Assembly: GCF_030123365.1 (NCBI RefSeq)
Contig: NZ_CP126107.1
Span: 6,003,501-6,067,500, forward strand
DNA from: Neobacillus sp. SuZ13
GTDB lineage: Bacteria; Bacillota; Bacilli; Bacillales; Cytobacillaceae
Reading direction: 5' to 3'
DNA length: 64,000 bases
Shown here: piece after piece, positions 34,045 to 42,903 of the stretch
How positions within the stretch are numbered: the stretch's first letter is position 1
How the letters are laid out: every line of letters starts with the position of its first letter
Program-made: the position numbers and the translations under genes
Notes under the pieces: model-generated
Told to the model about the DNA's origin: nothing
The model's input: the letters and a program-made list of their open reading frames with translations, nothing else
Databases searched by the model: none

Positions 34045-35463
34045 ATGGAGAATATTTTTTATTATTTAACTTTTGGAATGGTAACAATTATTTTTACCAC
34101 TTTTATATTCATGCTTTTTGGATGGCGTTGGTTCATGAAACTGATGGTGAAGCATATGGGAAAAATTATTTTATCTGACAGTTATCAAGAAAACGTGATG
34201 GAATTGATGCCGGGACTCAGGCATATGGGCATTCAAAATATGCTTGAAAATAGCCTGCGTGCAGAAACAGGTGACGTCCTCCACCGCCCGATGGGATCTT
34301 CAAAAAAATGGCCGCACTTAGATCCGATTACTTTTATCCCTGCCCAAACAACACCATTTCCAATTGACGGTGAAGAAGATGTAGATGTGCAAGTAACCAT
34401 TGGTCCAAATGCAAAAAAACCAATGGAAATAAAAATCCCGTTAATGATCAGTGGAATGGCCTATGGAATCGCACTCAGTGAAGAAGTGAGACTTTCCTTA
34501 GCTAATGCTGCTAATAATGTTGGAACTGCTATTAATTCCGGTGAAGGGGCCGTCTTACCTGAGGAAATAAATATAGGTGGAAAATATATTTTACAGTTCT
34601 CCAAAACAAACTGGGCAAAGGAAGATGATTTAATTAAGCGGGCCGATATGATTGAAATTAAGCTGGGACAGGGAGCTTTATTTGGGACAGGCGGAAAAAT
34701 TTCTCCTAAAAATTTAACGGGCCGGGCCCGTGAACTGATGGGTTTAGAGGAAAATGAAGATGCCGTGATTTATGATAATTTTGTTGAAAACCAAACGCTT
34801 GATGATTTGAAAGAACTTGCTGATGAGCTACGGAGAATTACAGGGGGTGTCCCCATTGGGGCAAAAATAGGGGCTGGCGGAAAAATTGAGGAGGATATTG
34901 ATCATTTAATCTACATAGGTGTTGATTATATTGCGGTTGATGGAGGACAAGCAGCAACTCTCGGTGCCGCTCCTATTTTATCTGATGACGTTGGAATCCC
35001 AACTCTGCATGCGATTGTAAGGGCGGCTAATCATTTAGAAATGAGAGGCATGAAGGGAAAAATTAGTTTAATTGCCTCTGGCGGGCTACTAGTACCCGGC
35101 CATTTTTTAAAAGTACTCGCCCTCGGAGCGGATGCAGTCTATGTAGGATCAGCTATGTTATTTACCGTCTCACACCCTCAATCATTAAATGCCCTTCCAT
35201 TTGAACCTCCCACTCAAGTTGTTTGGAATCAAGGGAAATTCAAGGATCAATTTAAGATTGAAGAAGGCGTAAAATCGGCGGAGAAATTTCTAACAGCAAG
35301 TATTGAAGAAATAAAAATGGCATTAAGGGCAATGGGAAAACGATCTTTAAAAGAGTTATCTAAAAGGGATTTGGTTTCCTACGATGAATTGACCGCCAAA
35401 ATGATTGGAATTCCATTTTCCTTTGAACCATGGGAAGAAAAGCAAGGACATTTACCATCATAG
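34045..35463 (+). CDS. FMN-binding glutamate synthase family protein (copy 1)
   Basis: The product (472 aa) has an N-terminal membrane helix (about 5-25) and then a TIM barrel related to the central and FMN domains of glutamate synthase (GltB type). Visible blocks include GTAINSGEG, EIKLGQGA, GGVPIGAKIGAGGKIEEDIDH, DYIAVDGGQAATLGAAP and SGGLLVPGHFLKVLALGADAVYVGSAMLF, which form the FMN phosphate and active-site loops. The amidotransferase domain and the iron-sulfur cysteines of true GOGAT are absent. ATG 34045 follows TATGGAG. A tandem paralog follows 44 nt later. Confidence 0.85.
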   Translation: MENIFYYLTFGMVTIIFTTFIFMLFGWRWFMKLMVKHMGKIILSDSYQENVMELMPGLRHMGIQNMLENSLRAETGDVLHRPMGSSKKWPHLDPITFIPAQTTPFPIDGEEDVDVQVTIGPNAKKPMEIKIPLMISGMAYGIALSEEVRLSLANAANNVGTAINSGEGAVLPEEINIGGKYILQFSKTNWAKEDDLIKRADMIEIKLGQGALFGTGGKISPKNLTGRARELMGLEENEDAVIYDNFVENQTLDDLKELADELRRITGGVPIGAKIGAGGKIEEDIDHLIYIGVDYIAVDGGQAATLGAAPILSDDVGIPTLHAIVRAANHLEMRGMKGKISLIASGGLLVPGHFLKVLALGADAVYVGSAMLFTVSHPQSLNALPFEPPTQVVWNQGKFKDQFKIEEGVKSAEKFLTASIEEIKMALRAMGKRSLKELSKRDLVSYDELTAKMIGIPFSFEPWEEKQGHLPS

Positions 35464-35507
35464 AAAAGCCTATCCCCATTTACTGTACGAATATTGGAGA
35501 AATGACT

Positions 35508-36920
35508 ATGCCGAACCTATTATTTTATCTGACTTTTACAATGGTGACCCTATTATTTATCGTGTTGGTATTCATGCTCATCTGCTGGCGCTGGATGATG
35601 AAACTCATAGTGAAAAAGGCCGGAAAAATTATTTTATCTGACAGTTATCAAGAAAATGTGATGGAGTTGATGCCGGGACTCAGGCATATGGGCATTCAGA
35701 ATATGATAGAAAATAGCCTTCGTGCAGAAACAGGGACTGTCTTGGATCGTCCTCTTGGCGGCTCTTCTAAAAAATGGCCGAATTTGGATCCCATTACCTT
35801 TATCCCTGCACAGACCTCACCATTTCCGGTCAATGGTGAGGAAGATGTAGATATATCTGTTACCATTGGGCCAAAGGCAAAAAAACCAATGGATATAAAA
35901 ATTCCACTTATGATTAGTGGCATGGGTTACGGGATTTCACTTAGTGAACAAGCAAGGCTATCTTTAGCAAAAGCAGCTAAAAAGACCGGAACGGCGATTA
36001 ATTCAGGGCAAGGTGGAATCTTACCCGAAGAATTAGACGCTGCTGGAAAGTATATTTTACAATTTTCTAAAACAGATTGGGCAAAGGAAGAACATTTATT
36101 TAACCGTGCAGACATGATAGAAATTAAATTAGGCCAGGGTGCATTAGCTGGAATGGGAAGAAAAATCCCTCCACAAAATTTAACAGGTCGTGCTCGCGAA
36201 GTAATGGGGCTTAAGGAAAATGAGGACGCGGTCATTTATGAAAACTTTTATGAAAATCAAACGCTAATAGACTTAAAACTACTTGTGGAGGAGCTTCGCG
36301 TAAGATCAGGCGGTGTTCCTATAGGAGCCAAAATTGGTGCAGGTGGAAAAATTGAAGAAGATATTGATCATTTGATCTTAATGGGAATTGATTTTATAGC
36401 AATTGACGGCGGTCAAGCAGCCATGCACGGTGCACCACCTATATTATATGATGACTTTGGAATCCCGACATTACATGCGGTAGTTAGAGCTGTGAATCAT
36501 CTAGAAAAAAGAAAGATGAAGGGAAAGATTAGTTTAATCGTTTCTGGAGGCCTTTTAGTACCCGGTCATTTTTTGAAAGTGCTTGCACTTGGGGCTGACG
36601 CTGTATATTTAGGCTCTGCCATGTTGTTTGCTCTTGCTCATGATCAAGTATTGAATGCCCTCCCATTTGAACCTCCTACACAAGCTATATGGTATGATGG
36701 CAAGTTTAAGGATCAATTTAAAACCGAAGAAGGGGAAAAAACAGCTGAAAAATTCTTAACTGCTAGTGTAGAAGAAATGAAAATGGCATTAAGAGCAATA
36801 GGAAAACGATCTTTAAAAGAGTTGTCAAAAAAGGATTTAGTTTCCTATGATGAATTAACGGCTAAAATGGTTGGAATTCCGTTTTCCTTTAGACCATGGG
36901 AAGACAAGCAACAATCGTAA
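35508..36920 (+). CDS. FMN-binding glutamate synthase family protein (copy 2)
   Basis: This 470-aa tandem paralog of the preceding gene is clearly the product of duplication, since most residues and even the leader around TTGGAG..ATG are shared. It has the same N-terminal membrane helix (LLFYLTFTMVTLLFIVLVF) and FMN-barrel motifs (AINSGQGG, EIKLGQGALAG, GAKIGAGGKIEED, AIDGGQAAMHGAPP, SGGLLVPGHFLKVLALGAD). Differences concentrate in the barrel loops (LYDDFG for LSDDVG, MHG for LGA), suggesting a different substrate or partner. The start is ATG 35508. Confidence 0.85.
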   Translation: MPNLLFYLTFTMVTLLFIVLVFMLICWRWMMKLIVKKAGKIILSDSYQENVMELMPGLRHMGIQNMIENSLRAETGTVLDRPLGGSSKKWPNLDPITFIPAQTSPFPVNGEEDVDISVTIGPKAKKPMDIKIPLMISGMGYGISLSEQARLSLAKAAKKTGTAINSGQGGILPEELDAAGKYILQFSKTDWAKEEHLFNRADMIEIKLGQGALAGMGRKIPPQNLTGRAREVMGLKENEDAVIYENFYENQTLIDLKLLVEELRVRSGGVPIGAKIGAGGKIEEDIDHLILMGIDFIAIDGGQAAMHGAPPILYDDFGIPTLHAVVRAVNHLEKRKMKGKISLIVSGGLLVPGHFLKVLALGADAVYLGSAMLFALAHDQVLNALPFEPPTQAIWYDGKFKDQFKTEEGEKTAEKFLTASVEEMKMALRAIGKRSLKELSKKDLVSYDELTAKMVGIPFSFRPWEDKQQS

Positions 36921-37061
36921 ACGAAGATCTCTATCTTTCTATAGATCATAAATGACTTGTAAAAAGTATGAACTATCCTAGTAAAAATGTTTTGTGGTAT
37001 GATAATTAAATTGTTTACTACCTTGTTTCACATTAACATTCAACTAGGAAAAGAGGTATTT

Positions 37062-38252
37062 ATGTACTCTACTGAATTATCCAAGCGACATTGGTTGCTC
37101 ATCTTTACACTTTCTTTATTAACATTTGTTCTCGGAACAAGCGAATTTGTTATCGTCGGGATCTTAACCGATATTTCCTCAGGTCTCCATATAGCAAATG
37201 CAAAAGCAGGGACACTTGTTTCTGCGTTTGCCATTACGTTTGCTATTGCCACACCGCTCGTGATGAGCGTAACAAGTCATTTTCCTAAGCGTAAATGGAT
37301 GTTGTTTTTAATAGGATCGTTCATCATCCTGAATGCTTTCTGTGTGATTTCGACGAACTACATCATGCTCCTTATACTTCGGATGCTGACGGCGATTGTA
37401 ACAGGAGTTTTAATCTCCCTTGCCATGATTGTTGCAAGTGAAACCATTCCAAGCCCCAAACGAGGACTTGCTATATCATTTGTTTTCGGTGGCTTTACTC
37501 TTGCAAACGTGGTTGGAGTACCAATTGGAACTGCCATCGCTGAATGGTATAACTGGAATGCAACCTTTCTGTTAACAACTTTTCTGGGGGGAATTGCGTT
37601 TTTGGCATCTTTCTTCATTTTGCCTAAGCGGCTCAGTCAATTTCGAAGTTCCATGCGTGATCAATTTTCTTTGTTGACACACCCGCGAATCTTAATGGCA
37701 TTTTTCATTCCATCTTTAGGATTTGGAGCGACGTATGCCGTTTATACGTACCTTGTACCGATCCTGAATGGAATGGAAGCACCGAATAATTTAATCAGTT
37801 TGATATTGTTTGGATACGGATTTATTTCGATATTCAGCAACATACTTGCTGGTAAAATTGCCAGCTTCAATGCGATTGGTCGCCTTCGCATTGTTTTTAT
37901 TGTCCAAGCAATCGTTCTGGTCAGTTTATATTGGACGACAAATAATTTGCTCTTTGGATTGATTAACATTGGCTTGATGTCATTAATGGCCATCCTTTTA
38001 ACGACATCTACCCAGCTTTATTTGATTGACCTTGCAGGCATTTATCAGCCAAAAGCGACAGGACTCGCTGCTTCTCTGATGCCAGTCGCAAGCAATGTCG
38101 GAATTGCCTTGGGTTCCGCAGTAGGTGGAATGGTTTACCATCAAGGGAATTTGATGAGTGTGACATTGGTCGGCGGATTGATTGCTATCTTAGCAAGTCT
38201 TTTAACTTTTCTAAGCCATCACTTAGACCAAAAACAAACAAAACCCGCATAA
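37062..38252 (+). CDS. MFS transporter of the AraJ/YdhP (DHA1) type
   Basis: This 396-aa permease has 12 predicted helices and the DHA1 pattern: LLTFVLGTSEFVIVGIL in helix 1 and VFGGFTLANVVGVPIGTAIAEWYNWNATFLL in helices 5-6. It probably exports small molecules such as sugars, drugs or purines. ATG 37062 follows AGGAAAAGAGG. It is monocistronic with a terminator that overlaps the stop codon. Confidence 0.85.
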   Translation: MYSTELSKRHWLLIFTLSLLTFVLGTSEFVIVGILTDISSGLHIANAKAGTLVSAFAITFAIATPLVMSVTSHFPKRKWMLFLIGSFIILNAFCVISTNYIMLLILRMLTAIVTGVLISLAMIVASETIPSPKRGLAISFVFGGFTLANVVGVPIGTAIAEWYNWNATFLLTTFLGGIAFLASFFILPKRLSQFRSSMRDQFSLLTHPRILMAFFIPSLGFGATYAVYTYLVPILNGMEAPNNLISLILFGYGFISIFSNILAGKIASFNAIGRLRIVFIVQAIVLVSLYWTTNNLLFGLINIGLMSLMAILLTTSTQLYLIDLAGIYQPKATGLAASLMPVASNVGIALGSAVGGMVYHQGNLMSVTLVGGLIAILASLLTFLSHHLDQKQTKPA

Positions 38253-38270
38253 GTTTCATGCGGGTTTTTT
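38242..38270 (+). terminator. Terminator of the MFS gene
   Basis: AACCCGCAT (38242-38250) pairs with ATGCGGGTT (38258-38266) followed by TTTT; it overlaps the stop codon. Confidence 0.88.
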
Positions 38271-38367
38271 GGAATAACCTTTAAATAAAATTAGCACACT
38301 CTATTAAAGAAGAAAGGCTGTGCTCCTTAAATCTCGCTTTTATTTTCCTTCTAGCTCATGGCTGCTG

Positions 38368-38586
38368 TTAGAGTTTCATTTGCACCATACCACTGAGTAT
38401 GGTGAATATACCCATTCCTATACAAATCAAGCAGACAGTTCTTAACTTCTTTTTGGATGATTTAAGGAAATATAATGAAATTCCTAATAAGACCAAAAGA
38501 ATACCTATTATTATACTAGACAGATAAAATAGTGGTGCGAGGTTTTCAAGAGCATGATCTATTTGATTTTCAATTTTTTGTTCCAT
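38368..38586 (-). CDS. Small membrane protein of the ABC exporter operon
   Basis: This 72-aa protein has two hydrophobic helices (LFYLSSIIIGILLVLLGISLYFL and VCLICIGMGIFTILSGMVQ) and a charged N-terminus. The ATG at 38586 is 6 nt downstream of the permease stop and uses GGAGGT, which overlaps the end of that gene. Translational coupling makes it part of the tetR-linked transporter unit, perhaps as an accessory subunit. No family was recognised. Confidence 0.6.
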   Translation of the reverse strand: MEQKIENQIDHALENLAPLFYLSSIIIGILLVLLGISLYFLKSSKKKLRTVCLICIGMGIFTILSGMVQMKL

Positions 38587-38591
38587 ATTTC

Positions 38592-39299
38592 TCATACCTC
38601 CATGCAGTTAATCTTTCTTGTGATTATGTTGATGACAAGAACACTTATTAATAAAAGAATTATTGTAAAAATAATGATTGGACTATCCGCAGATATAGAT
38701 CCTGCAACGACGTTACTTAGTAGAGAGCAAAGCAAGACTGAAGATATAATAGTGGTCGGTATAGATTTTTTTATAAAGCCGAGTGCCATAGAAATAATAC
38801 CAACACTAACTGCAGAAATAGACATATAAAATGTGGTTTTGGCAGCCCTGCTTATAATTTCAAAAGTGATGTTTCCATCTACGACTGGGGAAATGGATTC
38901 GCTAATACCAAAAATAATAAATATACTTATGCATGAGGTGATCATTGCAGTTGCCACAAATAGTGAAACGACAGCAATTTTTGCCAGAAAAACTTTTCTT
39001 CTGCTGACTGGGTATGAGAATAGCAGAGTAGTGCGTTTCCCTGAATATTCTTCAATTATTATTTTTGAAAACATTACAGATGATAATAAGCTGAAGGCAA
39101 ACATACATATTGTGCTAAATAATGGAATGATATTTTCATATCCTGCAAACATTTTCATGTCCGGATCTTTTGGCTCAATCTTTGGAGCATAGGCGAATAG
39201 ATATATTATTCCTAACATACAGATTCCAATGATAGAGGCAGAAATAATGTATGTACGAATATTTGTCTTTTTCAATTCAAGTTTCAATAGGTTAATCAT
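38592..39299 (-). CDS. ABC-2 type transporter permease
   Basis: This 235-aa permease has six hydrophobic helices and the ABC-2 layout: N-terminal LLKLELKKTNIRTYIISAS, and IIIEEYSGKRTTLLFSYPVSRRKVFLAK between helices 2 and 3. It is translationally coupled to the upstream ATPase gene (ATGATTAA overlap, 8 nt). Such pairs export antibiotics, lantibiotics or lipids. The TetR repressor just upstream suggests that an inducible toxic compound is the substrate. Confidence 0.85.
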   Translation of the reverse strand: MINLLKLELKKTNIRTYIISASIIGICMLGIIYLFAYAPKIEPKDPDMKMFAGYENIIPLFSTICMFAFSLLSSVMFSKIIIEEYSGKRTTLLFSYPVSRRKVFLAKIAVVSLFVATAMITSCISIFIIFGISESISPVVDGNITFEIISRAAKTTFYMSISAVSVGIISMALGFIKKSIPTTIISSVLLCSLLSNVVAGSISADSPIIIFTIILLLISVLVINIITRKINCMEV

Positions 39300-40029
39300 T
39301 TCGTTTCATTCCTCCATTCACAATACTAAAAAAATATTCTTCTAAGCCATCTGCAAAATCCTTTTCGATATAGGCTAACTCTATTTCTTCAACAATGCTA
39401 CCATCTACGATAATTCCTATAACATCTGAGATTTGTTCGATTTCACTTAAAATATGGCTGGAAACAAGTATAGTCATATCATGTTTTTTTACAAGGTCTT
39501 GAAAAAGCTCCCTCATTTCCCGTATTCCCACTGGATCTAGCCCGTTAATCGGTTCATCCAAAATTAAAAGTTTTGGATGATGGATGATTGCTCTTGCAAT
39601 CCCTAAACGCTGACGCATACCTAGAGAAAATTGAGAAACGGGTTGATTACCTATATTATGTAACCCAACTATTCCTAACGTTTTTTGAATATCTGTATTT
39701 TGAATACCCATATAGGAAAGATGAATTTCTAAATTTTCAATAGCGGATAAATGTTCATAAAAAATGGGAGTTTCTATCATACTTCCTACATCCCTTAGAA
39801 TACGGTTTTTACCAATCTGAATATCTTCACTGAAAATTTCTATGCGTCCGGCAGTGGACTGAAGTAATCCTAATAGCAGTTTAAAAATTGTTGTTTTTCC
39901 AGCTCCATTTACGCCCAATAGTCCATAAACTCTTCCTTTTGCAACAGTCATGTTACAATTTCTTATGACTTCTTTTTGATTGAAGGTCTTTACTAATCCA
40001 GATACTTTTACAGCAGATTCATAATCCAT
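39292..40029 (-). CDS. ABC transporter ATP-binding protein
   Basis: This 245-aa ATPase has Walker A GVNGAGKTT, signature LSxG equivalent FSLGMRQRLG, Walker B LLILDEPINGLDP and the switch His in VSSHILSE. It resembles BcrA/antibiotic-export ATPases. ATG 40029 has AGGAGG upstream; the longer frame runs into the operator palindrome and lacks a ribosome site. It is the first gene of the three-gene exporter unit. Confidence 0.88.
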   Translation of the reverse strand: MDYESAVKVSGLVKTFNQKEVIRNCNMTVAKGRVYGLLGVNGAGKTTIFKLLLGLLQSTAGRIEIFSEDIQIGKNRILRDVGSMIETPIFYEHLSAIENLEIHLSYMGIQNTDIQKTLGIVGLHNIGNQPVSQFSLGMRQRLGIARAIIHHPKLLILDEPINGLDPVGIREMRELFQDLVKKHDMTILVSSHILSEIEQISDVIGIIVDGSIVEEIELAYIEKDFADGLEEYFFSIVNGGMKRND

Positions 40030-40050
40030 ATCAATTCCTCCTAAAGTGTT

Positions 40051-40070
40051 ACATACATTTAAATGTATGT
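40051..40070. promoter_or_regulatory. TetR operator 1 (perfect 20-bp palindrome)
   Basis: ACATACATTTAAATGTATGT is a perfect palindrome 21 bp upstream of the ABC ATPase start, between it and tetR. The same sequence with one central change lies upstream of tetR at 40767-40786. Confidence 0.8.
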
Positions 40071-40106
40071 ATATGTGTAAAAGTAAACTGCCCAAAGGCA
40101 GTCCAC

Positions 40107-40751
40107 TTAGATATTTAAAATAGATTCATGAAATTTTTTAAGAGTATCAAGTATCTGGTCATCAATCACTGGGAGTCCGATACTATTAAATAATTCTTGT
40201 AAATGTTTTGCTTTTAATAGATATTCCTCCGTGTCCACTGAAAAGATAATAGGACTTAACCAAATATTGGTCAATAACATAAATGTTTCAGATGCCTGCT
40301 TAGGATATTGAACAGAAATAGACCCATCCATTACCCCTTCATCGATAAAGGCGAGTATATCAGGAGCCCCTGAATTTACACAATCCTGTAATTGTTTGGC
40401 AATCAATTTGGGATTGTTTAGGATTGTTGGGATCGTTTTAACGGCTTCTAATTGTCCAATATTTTCAAATGACAGTAAAAATGCCATTCTCAACTTTTCT
40501 AGTCCGTTTAATCCAGAAATATTTTTAGACCTTTTGAACGGGTCGTTTTCAGTTGCCAGTCGATTGAGAACAGCTTGAATTATATCCTCTTTAGATTTAA
40601 AGTGATGGTAAAATGCACCTCTGGTTAAATCCCCTAAATCATCTACAATATCCTGAATGGTAGTTTCTTCCCATCCCTTTTCCACAAACAACTTTGTTGC
40701 TGTGTCCAAGATTCTTTTTACTGTTATTTCTGGATATTTATTTCTTGGCAA
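40107..40751 (-). CDS. TetR/AcrR-family repressor
   Basis: This 214-aa regulator has an N-terminal TetR helix-turn-helix (about 8-55, ILDTATKLFVEKGWEETTIQDIVDDLGDLTRGAFYHHFKSKEDI) and a helical ligand-binding C-terminal domain. The TTG start at 40751 is preferred because GGAGGG lies 7 nt upstream and relatives begin MPRNKYP; the ATG at 40766 lies inside that ribosome site. Two matching palindromic operators flank the gene, giving autoregulation and control of the downstream ABC exporter. Confidence 0.88.
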   Translation of the reverse strand: MPRNKYPEITVKRILDTATKLFVEKGWEETTIQDIVDDLGDLTRGAFYHHFKSKEDIIQAVLNRLATENDPFKRSKNISGLNGLEKLRMAFLLSFENIGQLEAVKTIPTILNNPKLIAKQLQDCVNSGAPDILAFIDEGVMDGSISVQYPKQASETFMLLTNIWLSPIIFSVDTEEYLLKAKHLQELFNSIGLPVIDDQILDTLKKFHESILNI

Positions 40752-40766
40752 GATGCTACCCTCCAT

Positions 40767-40786
40767 ACATACATTTATATGTATGT
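40767..40786. promoter_or_regulatory. TetR operator 2
   Basis: ACATACATTTATATGTATGT matches operator 1 at 19 of 20 positions and lies just 5' of the tetR ribosome site, suited to autorepression. Confidence 0.8.
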
Positions 40787-40967
40787 ATAATATCCCTTAT
40801 TAATAAAAATGTAAAGTATTACTAGCAGAAAATTTGAATAGAGGTTTTTATACAATATCGGTAAAGGTGAGGCTGGAAGCTACCACCGCATGAATTATAA
40901 TTATGACTTCAGTTGCTGTACACTTCACATGTTAAAATGTATAAAAATATTCATGTAAGAAGTTTAA

Positions 40968-40998
40968 TTAAAAACCTCATTTACTTATGATACGGTTC
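40968..40998 (-). repeat. 31-bp direct repeat, distal copy (duplicated rlmH 3' end)
   Basis: This segment is identical over 31 bp to 45683-45713, the end of rlmH. On the minus strand it reads GAA CCG TAT CAT AAG TAA, the last codons EPYHK and stop of rlmH, followed by ATGAGG. The codon before GAA is GGT here and GGG in the true gene, so the flank is not simply copied from the resident gene. It behaves like the far attachment site of an element inserted at the rlmH 3' end. Confidence 0.85.
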
Positions 40999-41019
40999 AC
41001 CGTAATGTATCTAAATGAG
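40976..41019. repeat. Imperfect inverted repeat at the distal rlmH-like junction
   Basis: Arms 40976-40996 and 40999-41019 match at 16 of 21 positions around a 2-bp centre (CTCATTTA..ACGGT with ACCGT..TAAATGAG). SCC attachment sites are also bordered by inverted repeats; the resident rlmH end lacks the right arm. Confidence 0.55.
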
Positions 41020-41111
41020 AACAATTTACGATTAAATTCCTCCACTCTGGCACACAGGAAATTTTTACTATACAATTCAATTAAGGAAAAGTAAAAAGTG
41101 TGGTGATTGCC

Positions 41112-41804
41112 TTGTTTAAGTTATTGCTAATAGAAGATGATAAAACATTGTTTAATGAAATCAAAGAAAGATTGACTGGGTGGTCTTACGATGTTTATGG
41201 TATTGATGATTTTAGTAAAGTGATTCAAGAATTTACAATCATAAAACCTGATTTAGTCATTATTGATATTCAATTGCCAAAATTTGATGGGTTTCATTGG
41301 TGTCGAATGATTCGATCCATTTCGAACGTTCCCATTCTATTTTTATCTTCACGTGATCATCCTACCGATATGGTGATGTCTATGCAGCTTGGAGCGGATG
41401 ACTTCATTCAAAAGCCATTTCATTTTGATGTTCTCATTGCTAAGATACAGGCGATTCTTCGCCGAGTATATAATTACAATAATGAACCAATTTCACTTAA
41501 AGCATGGTGCGGTGCAACAGTAGATTTTGAAAAAAATACTGTTGCAAATGACTCAGGTTCAATTGAGCTTACAAAGAATGAAATTTATATCTTAAAACTT
41601 CTTATTGAACAAAAGAATAAAATTGTGAGTCGAGAAGAATTAATCAAAAGCTTATGGGATGATGAGCGCTTTGTGAGTGATAATACCTTAACTGTCAATG
41701 TAAACCGGTTACGAAAAAAACTGGAGGAGCTTGGCTTAGGACAGTATATTGAAACAAAGGTTGGTCAAGGTTATCTCGCTAAAGAAGAGGAAAATTTTAG
41801 ATGA
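41112..41804 (+). CDS. bceR: Response regulator BceR-like
   Basis: This 230-aa OmpR-type regulator has a receiver domain (1-120) with the phosphoacceptor Asp in VIIDIQLPKFDG and the FIQKPFHFD Lys region, then a winged-helix DNA-binding domain (130-228). It closely resembles BceR of B. subtilis, which responds to bacitracin flux through BceAB-BceS. TTG 41112 is chosen because BceR proteins begin MFKLLLIEDD; a GTG at 41100 is in frame. The stop overlaps the bceS start (ATGA). Confidence 0.92.
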   Translation: MFKLLLIEDDKTLFNEIKERLTGWSYDVYGIDDFSKVIQEFTIIKPDLVIIDIQLPKFDGFHWCRMIRSISNVPILFLSSRDHPTDMVMSMQLGADDFIQKPFHFDVLIAKIQAILRRVYNYNNEPISLKAWCGATVDFEKNTVANDSGSIELTKNEIYILKLLIEQKNKIVSREELIKSLWDDERFVSDNTLTVNVNRLRKKLEELGLGQYIETKVGQGYLAKEEENFR

Positions 41805-42805
41805 TTAAAAAATATTTAATTGAAAGGCTCGGCTGGATTATTCTATTTTTATTTCTACAATTATTTATCATCCTTGTCTCTTATTTTGATCCAACAATCC
41901 CGTTAGATCCTATCGTCTATATTGTCTTTTTATCATTGATTATTTTCACCATATTTTTAATTATCCGCTACAATAAGGAAACTAAATTTTATAAAAGTAT
42001 AGAAGCGTGGGAAAACAATCTTGATTTAACGAGTATTTCTACTCCAGAGAGTCCTTTTGAAAAAATTATTGAGAATAGTGTTACGAATCAGACTGAATTG
42101 TTGAAACAGATTGCTTCACAAAATCTGATGTCCTTAGAGCTGGAGAAAGATGAATTATTATCTTGGATTCATGAAGTTAAAACACCGTTAACCGCTATGC
42201 GATTAATGATTGATCGATTAGAAAATGAAACAATGAAAGCTCATTTGATTTATGAATGGTTACGAATTCATCTACTACTTGATCAGCAGCTTCACCAAAA
42301 ACGTATACCATTTATTGAAAATGATTTATATATTGAGAATACAGATTTAAAAGCCTTAATCATTAAGGAAATTAAAGATTTACAATCATGGTGTATTCAA
42401 AAAGGAATTGGCTTTGATTTACATATTGAGGTTAACGAAGTCCTTAGCGATGCCAAATGGCTGGCTTTTATCATCAGACAGCTTTTAACAAATGCCATAA
42501 AATATAGCGAGGCATCCGATATCATCATAAAGAGTTACCAAAAAAAGGAACAAACAATCCTTGAGGTAGAGGACTTTGGACGCGGCATTGACCTAAAGGA
42601 TCTACCGCGCATATTTGATAAAGGCTTTACATCAACGGCAAAACATCAAGATAATGCTGCAACAGGCATGGGATTATATTTAGCAAAAAAAGTAGCAAAG
42701 CCATTATTAATAAATATAGATGTACATTCAAAATTAGGAATTGGTACAACTTTCACTTTAATCTTTCCAAAAAGAAATCAATTCCTAAATATCACAGGCA
42801 TGTGA
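41801..42805 (+). CDS. bceS: Sensor histidine kinase BceS-like
   Basis: This is a 334-aa intramembrane-sensing kinase. Two helices (about 10-30 and 38-58) have almost no extracellular loop, so stimulus comes through the BceAB transporter. The H-box SWIHEVKTPLTAMRLM contains the phosphorylated His, and the ATPase domain shows N (NAIKYSE), G1 (EDFGRGIDLKDL) and G2 (GMGLYLAKKV) motifs. Its stop codon lies inside the BceR-box hairpin. Confidence 0.92.
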   Translation: MIKKYLIERLGWIILFLFLQLFIILVSYFDPTIPLDPIVYIVFLSLIIFTIFLIIRYNKETKFYKSIEAWENNLDLTSISTPESPFEKIIENSVTNQTELLKQIASQNLMSLELEKDELLSWIHEVKTPLTAMRLMIDRLENETMKAHLIYEWLRIHLLLDQQLHQKRIPFIENDLYIENTDLKALIIKEIKDLQSWCIQKGIGFDLHIEVNEVLSDAKWLAFIIRQLLTNAIKYSEASDIIIKSYQKKEQTILEVEDFGRGIDLKDLPRIFDKGFTSTAKHQDNAATGMGLYLAKKVAKPLLINIDVHSKLGIGTTFTLIFPKRNQFLNITGM

Positions 42806-42875
42806 CAAAATTGTCACATGCTTTTATTATTTGTATGGTCAATCAAAGGAATCGGACAGCGAAGCCCTCTATAAT
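42798..42875 (+). promoter_or_regulatory. BceR-box palindrome and bceAB promoter
   Basis: TGTGACA-AAAT-TGTCACA within the 24-bp palindrome 42798-42821 has the TNACA-N4-TGTNA layout reported for BceR-type sites. TTTTATTATTT follows, so it is also a plausible terminator of bceRS. A perfect -10 TATAAT (42870-42875) with no clear -35 lies about 50 bp downstream, as expected for an activated bceAB promoter. Confidence 0.65.
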
Positions 42876-42903
42876 AAAAATATCAAATCAAGAGGTGTGG
42901 GAT

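Noticed and set aside
36945..36955. ATCATAAATGA, resembling a staphylococcal SCC attachment core
   Set aside because: Only a short match, with no similarity to the 31-bp repeat at rlmH and not at a gene end of the right type.
38592..39192. Plus-strand frames of 91 and 119 codons opposite the ABC permease
   Set aside because: They are antisense shadows of the transmembrane-coding permease gene with no ribosome site.
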